A stretch of DNA of 8,590 bases from Spirochaetaceae bacterium (GTDB lineage Bacteria; Spirochaetota; Spirochaetia; B11-G9): assembly GCA_030600745.1 (NCBI GenBank), contig JAUVLL010000123.1:1-8590 (forward strand). The letters are read 5' to 3'. Of the stretch, positions 1-6,133 are shown piece after piece. A model generated the notes under the pieces. The model searched no databases, was not told the origin of the DNA, and worked only from the letters and a program-made list of their open reading frames with translations. Both the position numbers and the translations under genes were made by a program. How positions within the stretch are numbered: position 1 is the stretch's first letter; the number at the start of each line of letters is the position of its first letter.

Positions 1-41
1 TGCTGGGGTGCATTAGGAACAAATATTTAAATTGATTATTT

Positions 42-97
42 GGGGGGTGACCCGGTGGGGGGGGGGACCGGGGGGCCCCCCCTTCGACGGGGTCGGG
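42..97. other. GC-rich G/C homopolymer tract with nested inverted repeats
   Basis: Within otherwise AT-rich flanks there are runs of G6 (42-47), G10 (57-66), G6 (70-75), C7 (76-82), G4 (89-92) and G3 (95-97). CCGGT (52-56) and ACCGG (67-71) form a perfect inverted repeat that loops out the G10 run. GACCC (49-53) and GGGTC (90-94) enclose it, and G6C6 is itself self-complementary. The plus strand could form a G-quadruplex. On the minus strand 13-192 stays open for 59 codons and would give a proline-rich peptide, but there is no start with a ribosome binding site and I do not recognise it. It could be a mobile-element end, a structured region, or an assembly error at a difficult tract. No function is assigned. 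Confidence 0.55.
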
Positions 98-230
98 CTA
101 TCCACTTGTTGTAACATGGATATCAAGTTCTGATCTACGCACTGAGTTGACGACGTGTCCACCCAGATGGGGTAGGATCGTCTGGTTATAATTTACATTC
201 CTCCCTCTTTTTTAATATTAGCAAAACCTA

Positions 231-1649
231 TTAGACCTTTACTGATCTGACCCATTCCAGCACATCACTTAAGTGAACACGCAGCACATCAAAGCTAAAG
301 TACCGCTTACCTACTGCAATATTGTTGGCCGTTATACTCCGATATTTCTCGGGAGTTGTAAGAATATCAATTATTTCAAGCGCCGCCCGATCAAGAATTT
401 TACCGGGGATATGTGCAAATCCATCACCATTTTTACGAACAGTATCCCCAAGGGATACCACATCAACACCCTTCGAAGCAATATCTTCTTTGAAAACGGG
501 ATACTCAAACACAGCCACAGGTAAGCACGCAGCGAAGGCTTCCAGAAGCTGATTACCAAATCCTTCCCAACCTGAGGGATAGAGAACAAAATCAGCCATT
601 GTATACATATCAGGATACAACGCATAGAATCCATTGCGCTGGGAACATCCGGGGCAAATGTCGTCTCCCGCGTATATCCAGGAAATCTTCTGCTTATCGA
701 AGAGTTTAAATAGTTTCGCTTTGCAATCAAGGAAAGCGGCCTCAGGACGACCGGCAAGCACCAGGATTATTCTGCTCTGTTCCGAAAATAGTTTGCCATG
801 ATATAGCTTCACAGAGATGAGGTTTTGGCAAAGAGTCTGTAAAATAGCAGACAAATGCCCGGCTATTTCTATCTGCTTATTCGGAACAATCCGGGCTCCG
901 ACAAAAAGCACAACGTCATGCGGTTTAATGTCATGTTTGGTGCGAATTTCTTCGCGCAGCCTTGCATAAATTTCAGGAACGAGTTGATCATCGAAATTCA
1001 TAGTATCGTAAATAACGTTGGCAGCAATACCTTTATCCTTCAGCGCTTTTTGATTACGCGAGTTGATCGTCCAATGTGAGAGATTAGGCATTACAGGAGG
1101 GAAATACCCCTCGAGAATCGATTTGGCAAAATCACATGTCGGTGTAAATTTGTAAGCACCTTCACTCAAGATATCGTGATGGATGGCAGCACACGGCAGC
1201 CTGAACTCCCTGAGTAATTCACTAAGCGCTAACGTAGCTGCGGGATGAATTGGCAAACAGAAGATGTTATGAACAAAGATCATCTCCGGAATAAAATCGC
1301 TTATTGCCTTGCCCAATCCTTGTTTTAGTACTGACATTGAGGCATTAAAGGATTTTTTAAGCTCAGCTTCGCCGGCAAAGTCCTCTAGCTGCCTGAAGAG
1401 GTTTCGCATCATCTTCCTGGTTTCATCAGAGTCAAATTCAAGATTCGGCAGAGGAAATTCCGCCCACTCACAGGCAGAGCAGACAGCTACCTTATGACCC
1501 ATTGCCTCAAGCATATCCCGGCGCTTCTTCATCTCTAAAGAAACACCATCGCTACCCGCTGAATCGGTTCTGTATCGTTTCGCAAGCTCGCAAGTCTGTT
1601 TCCAGCCGATGGCAGGAGCAGAACGAAAATGAATAAGAAGTACCTTCAT
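231..1649 (-). CDS. GT4-type (GT-B fold) glycosyltransferase
   Basis: The product is a 472-residue cytoplasmic glycosyltransferase that probably moves a sugar from a nucleotide donor to an unknown acceptor. The C-terminal half carries the GT-B donor-site pattern: a strand and loop FVGARIVPNKQIE (249-261, with R253 and K258 where GT4 enzymes place the phosphate-binding Arg/Lys), then YPSGWEGFGNQLLEAF (357-372), which contains the E-x7-E motif (E362, E370). The N-terminal half has HNIFCLPIHPAA (127-138) and IHHD (156-159), a pattern I associate with GT4 enzymes such as mannosylglucosylglycerate synthases; that substrate link is only a suggestion. There is no signal peptide or membrane segment. 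The start is supported by AGGAA (1657-1661) 7 nt upstream. The gene stands alone, with its own promoter and no partner genes in the window to reveal the acceptor. GC content is visibly higher than in the adjacent AbiE genes. Confidence 0.85.
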   Translation of the reverse strand: MKVLLIHFRSAPAIGWKQTCELAKRYRTDSAGSDGVSLEMKKRRDMLEAMGHKVAVCSACEWAEFPLPNLEFDSDETRKMMRNLFRQLEDFAGEAELKKSFNASMSVLKQGLGKAISDFIPEMIFVHNIFCLPIHPAATLALSELLREFRLPCAAIHHDILSEGAYKFTPTCDFAKSILEGYFPPVMPNLSHWTINSRNQKALKDKGIAANVIYDTMNFDDQLVPEIYARLREEIRTKHDIKPHDVVLFVGARIVPNKQIEIAGHLSAILQTLCQNLISVKLYHGKLFSEQSRIILVLAGRPEAAFLDCKAKLFKLFDKQKISWIYAGDDICPGCSQRNGFYALYPDMYTMADFVLYPSGWEGFGNQLLEAFAACLPVAVFEYPVFKEDIASKGVDVVSLGDTVRKNGDGFAHIPGKILDRAALEIIDILTTPEKYRSITANNIAVGKRYFSFDVLRVHLSDVLEWVRSVKV

Positions 1650-1691
1650 TACATTATTCCTATTAATTATCAGATCTTAAGAATATTGAAG

Positions 1692-1720
1692 AAAATAGGC
1701 GTATATTCAAATATTGTCAA
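1692..1720 (-). promoter_or_regulatory. Sigma70-type promoter of the glycosyltransferase gene
   Basis: Reading the minus strand, TTGACA (1720-1715) is followed by a 17-nt spacer and TATTTT (1697-1692). The predicted transcription start is near 1685, giving a leader of about 35 nt that includes the AGGAA ribosome binding site. The -35 is a perfect consensus and the -10 matches at four of six positions. A TGACA-type inverted repeat (TGTCA 1715-1719, TGACA 1730-1734) overlaps and flanks the -35 and could be an operator, but it is short. Confidence 0.6.
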
Positions 1721-1793
1721 TCCAGATTATGACAGCTATTCCCCTTCTTGTACAAAATGACACAAATTCTGCCTAATCGGTCATTGATGGATT

Positions 1794-2045
1794 ATGTATA
1801 GGAGAGATGACCATGTTGTTTTTCGAAACTTGATCCAGGCATCAGGAATAATCGAGAAAAAGAATTTTATAATAAATATTCATATGCCAACAATAAACTA
1901 TCCTCCAAAACTAAAAAAGATAATAGCCAAAGTATTCGACACAAGAAATGAGCATAATCAAAAAATTCCAGATGGATCTGATAGCAATTTCAAATTTTTT
2001 TTAGCTGAAAAAGAGGGAATAGATATTGCGATTTCTAATCTCTAA
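1794..2045 (+). CDS. Small ORF of uncertain status, possibly a frameshifted gene or remnant
   Basis: This 83-codon frame sits in the 499-bp gap (1650-2148) between the glycosyltransferase and AbiE. I do not recognise the product. It is lysine- and isoleucine-rich, with a plausible soluble composition and no membrane segment or signal peptide. The ATG at 1794 has no ribosome binding site. A strong one, AGGAGAG (1800-1806), instead precedes an ATG at 1813 in another frame that stops after six codons. One extra T in the T5 run at 1819-1823 would join that start to this frame and give a 77-residue product beginning MLFF. Another slip-prone run, T8, lies at 1995-2002. It may be a frameshifted gene, a decayed relic, a sequencing error or chance. 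No convincing promoter was found on this strand. The rest of the gap shows nothing else except the glycosyltransferase promoter. Confidence 0.3.
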   Translation: MYRRDDHVVFRNLIQASGIIEKKNFIINIHMPTINYPPKLKKIIAKVFDTRNEHNQKIPDGSDSNFKFFLAEKEGIDIAISNL

Positions 2046-2148
2046 TATCTCTATAGTACTGAGTTCTGATACCAGTGCAAGAGTATGAAGTTGAAATACT
2101 AACACCTGCCGCAACTTATTATCCTAAATTGTTTGTATGAAACATTCC

Positions 2149-2997
2149 CTATCCCAGTTTCAAAAGCTGTGCCAGAAATAAATCTTTGCACCATAGATCA
2201 AGGGAAGGCTGCTGATTAGAGCGTACAAATCTGTGTACGTCTTTTGCGGCTGATTTCCAGTTGATGGCTGTTATCTTCTTTTCAAGTTCTGTTTGACACC
2301 AGTTCCTGTCAACAACAATGGACTGATTCTTCCATGGCCCCTGTTGATCAAGAGCTGACGAAAGAAAATTATAGTTAACTTCAATACCCTGGCTTATATA
2401 CCATATAAAATCGTACCAATCTCTTCCTTTTAAATATTCTCTACATAGAAGGGCGTGAACTTTTCCGGCAAAAAGAGTTGATTTATCCTGTATTACTACA
2501 GAGGAGGTAAAAGGGAAATCAATATATTTTATTTCTGTACCACCTTCAGCTGGTGGATTAGTATCAATTTCCAGTTTAATTTTAATTTTTTTAACACGAC
2601 CATTTCCTGTTCGATGATTTAATTGTAGAATCTTAATTAGAGAATCATCTTTAAGAAAAGCTTTTTTAACTGTCCTTTCTTTATCCGAGCGCTCCCCAAT
2701 TTCTATATTATATCCATATGCAGATAGTTCATCTGAAATTATTTTTAGGTATGGTTCTAACTGGAATTTATTATTTGGCTTTATTAAGAGAAAATCGATA
2801 TCTTCAGAAAATCTGTCCAGACTATAAAAGATTCTAAGGCAGGTGCCTCCCTGAAATGCAGTGTATTTAAAAAAGTCAGTTCTTCCGAGTGCAGCCAGGA
2901 TTACTTCCTGAGTAATTTCTCTAACTGCATGTTCTTCTTCAATGTTGGAATTACAATTATAAGAATCTAATTTTGTTTGAATTATTTGAATACTCAT
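2149..2997 (-). CDS. abiEii: AbiEii family nucleotidyltransferase toxin (type IV toxin-antitoxin)
   Basis: A 282-residue toxin of the AbiEii/DUF1814 family, a DNA polymerase beta-like nucleotidyltransferase. Known family members act in abortive phage infection and plasmid or island stability by arresting growth; related MenA-type toxins modify tRNA. The motifs are present in order. FQGGTCLRIFY (48-58) holds the glycine turn, and SEDIDFLL (64-71) gives the catalytic acidic pair D66 and D68. A conserved strand KIKIKLEID (137-145) follows, then GKVHALLCREYLKGRDWYDFIWY (split around 178-200) with K179, R192, D193 and D196 of the C-terminal motif. The length is normal for the family and nothing looks broken, so the toxin should be active. 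Translation is coupled to the antitoxin: its ATG overlaps the antitoxin TGA as ATGA. AGGAA (3006-3010) lies 8 nt before the start. Family assignment is secure; the actual NTP and target are unknown. Confidence 0.93.
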   Translation of the reverse strand: MSIQIIQTKLDSYNCNSNIEEEHAVREITQEVILAALGRTDFFKYTAFQGGTCLRIFYSLDRFSEDIDFLLIKPNNKFQLEPYLKIISDELSAYGYNIEIGERSDKERTVKKAFLKDDSLIKILQLNHRTGNGRVKKIKIKLEIDTNPPAEGGTEIKYIDFPFTSSVVIQDKSTLFAGKVHALLCREYLKGRDWYDFIWYISQGIEVNYNFLSSALDQQGPWKNQSIVVDRNWCQTELEKKITAINWKSAAKDVHRFVRSNQQPSLDLWCKDLFLAQLLKLG

Positions 2998-3632
2998 TTA
3001 TTTAATTCCTTTTTAATCTTATTGATAAATTGAACAGCCCTCTGGTTATTATAATTAATAGAAAGGAGATCAAAATCACTACTTTTAAGATTATTAAGTT
3101 CCTCTTCATCTATACGAAGACTTTTAAATAAATAATCTGTACTACTATAATCAATCTTATTGATATAGATGTAATCAACCAATGCTTTTAGAGGTTTTGC
3201 TATAAAAAAAATATAACCTTCCTGATCAATATGACGTTCTACAGATTTATAAAAAATATTTTGTCGAACATGATTATAACTAAAATTACCTATTGGTGTC
3301 TTATAATCTTTGGATTTATTAAATGAAACACTTGTTAGTGTGTATACTGCTTCAGGTATCCAACCATGCCAGCTTAAAGCTGATTCAAGACTAATATAGG
3401 ATGGTCCATAAATATACTGTGCAACTGTATAAAGATTAATCTTTTTTTTGAGGTATTTCTTAGGGAGGCAATATAACCCTCTTTTGATACGAATAATTTC
3501 TTTCTTCGCAAGGGCTCTTTTTATCAGGCTGTATAACTTGTTATCACTACCAGGAATAATTGCAGCAATATCTTGAATTGTGAATATGCCGAGAGGAGAT
3601 AATTTGAAAAATGTTTCAGTTAAATTCGTCAT
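2994..3632 (-). CDS. abiEi: AbiEi family antitoxin and autorepressor (type IV toxin-antitoxin)
   Basis: A 212-residue antitoxin. In characterised AbiE systems this partner neutralises the toxin without forming a stable complex and represses its own operon by binding inverted repeats. The N-terminal part (about 1-60) is the winged helix-turn-helix, ending in the family-typical IKRALAKKEIIRIKRGLYCL (37-56). Next comes the C-terminal domain signature PSYISLESALSWHGWIPEAV (77-96), then TLTSV and IGNFSYNHV. The gene lies immediately upstream of the toxin and overlaps it by 4 bp. The reading frame extends to an ATG at 3662, but that codon lies inside the operator palindrome and only about 14 nt from the predicted transcription start, so I prefer the ATG at 3632. 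Neither start has a Shine-Dalgarno site, so the exact N-terminus is uncertain by 10 residues. Base composition is clearly AT-richer than in the glycosyltransferase gene. Confidence 0.9.
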   Translation of the reverse strand: MTNLTETFFKLSPLGIFTIQDIAAIIPGSDNKLYSLIKRALAKKEIIRIKRGLYCLPKKYLKKKINLYTVAQYIYGPSYISLESALSWHGWIPEAVYTLTSVSFNKSKDYKTPIGNFSYNHVRQNIFYKSVERHIDQEGYIFFIAKPLKALVDYIYINKIDYSSTDYLFKSLRIDEEELNNLKSSDFDLLSINYNNQRAVQFINKIKKELNK

Positions 3633-3654
3633 AATAATTAAATAAAATATAAAT

Positions 3655-3673
3655 ACTGTCATAATATGACAGT
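3655..3673. promoter_or_regulatory. Operator palindrome of the abiE operon
   Basis: ACTGTCAT (3655-3662) and ATGACAGT (3666-3673) are perfect inverted arms separated by AAT. The site covers roughly +3 to +21 of the predicted abiE transcript, where a bound protein would block transcription. A third half-site, ACTGTCA (3704-3710), overlaps the -35 element. AbiEi proteins are known to autorepress through inverted repeats in their promoters, so AbiEi is the expected ligand; this is inferred from position and symmetry. Confidence 0.7.
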
Positions 3674-3682
3674 TATGAGAAT

Positions 3683-3711
3683 ATAATATAGTATGAATTA
3701 GGAACTGTCAA
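3683..3711 (-). promoter_or_regulatory. Sigma70-type promoter of the abiE operon
   Basis: On the minus strand TTGACA (3711-3706) is separated by exactly 17 nt from TATTAT (3688-3683). This is a near-consensus promoter with a predicted start near 3675. It drives abiEi and then abiEii as one transcript. Its strength fits an operon that needs tight autorepression. Confidence 0.7.
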
Positions 3712-3773
3712 GTATAAATCCAAATTTATCTTTTTTACCGCCTTTTCAAATAAAAATATGGGAATAAAGCATT

Positions 3774-3782
3774 TGTTATAAT
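3774..3782 (+). promoter_or_regulatory. Extended -10 promoter for the DUF4954 gene
   Basis: TGT followed by TATAAT (3777-3782) is an extended -10 element with a perfect hexamer. The expected -35 position (3754-3759) reads AAATAT, which is weak, as is usual for extended -10 promoters. Transcription from about 3789 would leave a leader of about 137 nt before the ATG at 3926, and this leader contains the GC-rich repeat-like segment. The promoter is divergent from the abiE promoter. Confidence 0.5.
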
Positions 3783-3810
3783 GAAACAAATAGACTAGAA
3801 TAATAAATTG

Positions 3811-3915
3811 TCAGTTCGCCAATGAGTCGTACCGAAAGAGCGAAGCGATGAGGAACGATCTCAGCATCCAAAGGCTGGTCGGGACTTCGTCCCTGCTCGC
3901 CTATGCATCCAAAGG
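3811..3915. repeat. GC-rich interspersed-repeat-like segment with hairpin
   Basis: This segment is sharply more GC-rich than its surroundings. The part GTACCGAAAGAGCGAAGCGA (from 3829) with the following GAGGAACGATCTC resembles the CCGAGGAGCGAAGCGACGAGGAATCTC-type repeats (known from memory) scattered through many bacterial genomes. Next come two direct copies of GCATCCAAAGG (3864-3874 and 3905-3915). Between them is a hairpin: a perfect core GGGAC-TTC-GTCCC (3881-3893) and an imperfect outer stem from 3873 to 3901. It is non-coding by nature; the open frame through it is only an upstream extension of the DUF4954 reading frame. It lies in the mRNA leader and ends against that gene's ribosome binding site, so it might affect translation. 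That it is a dispersed repeat cannot be confirmed from one copy. Confidence 0.45.
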
Positions 3916-3925
3916 AGCAAATAAA

Positions 3926-6133
3926 ATGGACACTGTTTCGATTCTACCTGCAAATAGTATTGGAACGGGTTTTATACCTCCTCTGCACCTCCCTGAGGGT
4001 AAAGATGAGTATTATATTCGCAATAAACAAATTCCCTGGTCTAAAGATCGCTGGCGGCATTTACAGTCTGATGAGATTAAAAAGCTTATAGATAACAACA
4101 ATACTTCTGACGACTGGGATAAAATGTTTGTTACCGATCAGTTTGACCCGGGGCAGATTAAAAATTCTAAATTTTACGGTCTTGTCCGCCTTGGTAATAT
4201 TCGTAATATTATTCTTGAGTATCATGACTTGAAGGTCCCGGCGGGTATTACGAATAGTATTATCATTTCCTGTGATATAGGAGATGATACGGCAATCCAT
4301 GAAGTACGATATTTATCACACTATATCATCGGTGACCGTTGTATATTATTCAACATAAAAGAGATGAATACAACCAATCATGCAAAATTCGGTAATGGTA
4401 TTATCAAAGATGGTGAATCGGAAGATGTCCGGGTGTATCTTGATCTGATGAACGAAGCAGGCTGCCGTAGTGTTATTCCTTTTAATGGTATGATATCTGC
4501 CGACGCCTGGCTCTGGGCAAAGTATCGTGATGACACTATTCTACAGGAAAAACTGAAGGAAATTACACAGGACAGCTTTGATTCTCGTCTGGGATATTAC
4601 GGCATCGTGGGTGATCAATGTGTAATAAAAAATTCACTTATTCTTAAAGATGTTAAAATTTATTCAAGTTGCTATATTAAAGGTACAAATAAACTTAAAA
4701 ACCTGACTATTAATTCTTCGGAATCAGAACCCACTCAAATTGGAGAGGGTGTGGAATTAGTAAACGGTATTATTGGCTATGGGTGTCATATCTTTTATGG
4801 CTGTAAGGCAGTGCGTTTTATTTTAGGAGATAATTCAAACTTAAAATACGGAGCAAGGCTCATTAACTCATTTCTGGGAGATAACTCAACTATTTCATGT
4901 TGTGAAGTGCTTAACAACCTTATATTTCCTGCACATGAACAGCATCATAATAATTCATTTCTTATTGCATCTGTAGTTATGGGGCAGAGTAATATTGCCG
5001 CAGGAGCAACCATTGGATCAAATCATAACAGCAGGGCAAATGATAATGAGATCCAGGCAGGACGCGGCTTCTGGCCCGGGTTATGTACAAGTGTTAAACA
5101 CTCCTGTCGGTTTGCTTCCTTTACCCTGCTTTCCAAAGCAGGGTACCCTGCTGAGCTTGATATCCCTCTGCCGTTTGCACTTATTAATAATAATGCAGCA
5201 GAAGATCAATTGGAAATTCTGCCTGCATTCTGGTGGATGTACAATATGTATGCTCTGACCAGAAATACCTGGAAATATCACAATAGAGATAAGCGGATGA
5301 GAAAAATACAAAATATTGAATTTGATTTTTTGGCACCTGACACCATAGAAGAGATAGTCCATGCCTGCCGATTATTGGAAATATATACAGCTGAAGCTTA
5401 TTTACGTAGCAAAGGGGATCTACTGGAGATAGAGGATGAGAACAAACTTGTTGAAAAAGGGCGCAGGCTTCTATCAGGAAATGAAGAACAAATAAAAGAC
5501 CTTGAAATTTCCGGTGAAGATATTGAAAAATCAAACCGGAAAGTAATAATTTTAAAAACCTATAAAGCCTACCATGCCTATCATGATATGATCCATTATT
5601 ATGCTGTCAAAAATTTGCTTGTTTTTATGGATACAAACCCTGCAGCTTCTTTTAAGACTATGTGTAATGTATTAGAAGGCGGCTGTGAACACAATTGGGT
5701 AAACTTTGGAGGGCAGCTTATTCCTGAAAAAGATGTTGACCAGTTACGATCGGATATTAGATCCGGGGATATTTCCAGCTGGAAAGAGATTCATACCAGG
5801 TATAATTCCCTTTATGAAGATTATCCTGGTGAAAAGCAAAAACATGCATTTGCCATACTATGCAGCATATTGGGAACAGACAAATTGACTGAAAAATTAT
5901 GGATATCGTCCATGGATAAAGCAATGGAAATACAGGAGTTCATAGGCAAACAGGTATACAATACCAGAAAAAAAGATTTTGATAATCCATTTCGCTGGAG
6001 AACATTTAGAAATTCAAAAGAGATGATGGCTTCAATAGGAACTGTTGAAGATAATAGTTTTGTTAAACAGATACGTAAACAGACAGATGATTTTAAGAAA
6101 TTGGTGAATAGAATTAAAAACCGGTATGTTTAA
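3926..6133 (+). CDS. DUF4954-type protein with left-handed beta-helix domain
   Basis: A 735-residue soluble protein of unknown function. I recognise the DUF4954 family (C-terminal part probably the linked DUF6819) from RWRHLQSDEIKKLI (42-55), W64, FDPGQIKNSKFYGLVRLG (73-90) and HEVRYLSHYIIGDRCILFNI (125-144). Residues about 105-145 and 225-405 contain irregular hexapeptide-like turns (VKIYSS, IGEGVEL, GDNSNL, GDNSTI, GATIGSNHNSR) typical of LbH sugar-nucleotidyl or acyl-transferase folds. NHNSRAND (366-373) and GRGFWPG (379-385) look like an active-site surface. Residues 465-735 are mainly helical. The start at 3926 is preferred because AAAGGAG (3911-3917) lies 8 nt upstream; the frame also extends to 3848, but only through the repeat-like leader. 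The gene is convergent with the sulfatase-maturating enzyme, overlapping it by 20 bp. No function can be assigned; a sugar or nucleotide-sugar role is an inference from the fold. Confidence 0.85.
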   Translation: MDTVSILPANSIGTGFIPPLHLPEGKDEYYIRNKQIPWSKDRWRHLQSDEIKKLIDNNNTSDDWDKMFVTDQFDPGQIKNSKFYGLVRLGNIRNIILEYHDLKVPAGITNSIIISCDIGDDTAIHEVRYLSHYIIGDRCILFNIKEMNTTNHAKFGNGIIKDGESEDVRVYLDLMNEAGCRSVIPFNGMISADAWLWAKYRDDTILQEKLKEITQDSFDSRLGYYGIVGDQCVIKNSLILKDVKIYSSCYIKGTNKLKNLTINSSESEPTQIGEGVELVNGIIGYGCHIFYGCKAVRFILGDNSNLKYGARLINSFLGDNSTISCCEVLNNLIFPAHEQHHNNSFLIASVVMGQSNIAAGATIGSNHNSRANDNEIQAGRGFWPGLCTSVKHSCRFASFTLLSKAGYPAELDIPLPFALINNNAAEDQLEILPAFWWMYNMYALTRNTWKYHNRDKRMRKIQNIEFDFLAPDTIEEIVHACRLLEIYTAEAYLRSKGDLLEIEDENKLVEKGRRLLSGNEEQIKDLEISGEDIEKSNRKVIILKTYKAYHAYHDMIHYYAVKNLLVFMDTNPAASFKTMCNVLEGGCEHNWVNFGGQLIPEKDVDQLRSDIRSGDISSWKEIHTRYNSLYEDYPGEKQKHAFAILCSILGTDKLTEKLWISSMDKAMEIQEFIGKQVYNTRKKDFDNPFRWRTFRNSKEMMASIGTVEDNSFVKQIRKQTDDFKKLVNRIKNRYV

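Noticed and set aside
13..192. Open minus-strand frame of 59 codons across the G/C tract, considered as a truncated transposase or downstream operon gene
   Set aside because: It follows ATG-TAA directly after GGGAGGA, so the well-placed start gives no peptide. The translation is proline-rich through the homopolymers and matches no transposase I recognise.
1..200. Terminal inverted repeat of an insertion sequence near TGATCTACGCACTGAGTTGACG
   Set aside because: It resembles IS3- or IS21-type ends only loosely, and no partner repeat, target duplication or transposase is present in the window.
371..757. 128-codon minus-strand frame within the glycosyltransferase gene
   Set aside because: It is an alternative frame of a clear GT4 coding region with no independent start signal or recognisable product.
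2046..2148. Terminator for the abiE operon
   Set aside because: Only loose pairs such as AAGTTG with CAACTT are present, with a long loop and no T-tract on the minus strand.
3633..3662. Longer start of abiEi with ten extra residues
   Set aside because: That ATG lies inside the operator palindrome very near the predicted transcription start, and the added residues (MTVFIFYLII) do not resemble the family N-terminus. Not fully excluded, because neither start has a Shine-Dalgarno site.
3848..3925. Longer start of the DUF4954 gene with 26 extra N-terminal residues
   Set aside because: The extension is a translation of the GC-rich repeat-like segment and its ATG has no ribosome binding site, while the ATG at 3926 has AAAGGAG at ideal spacing.
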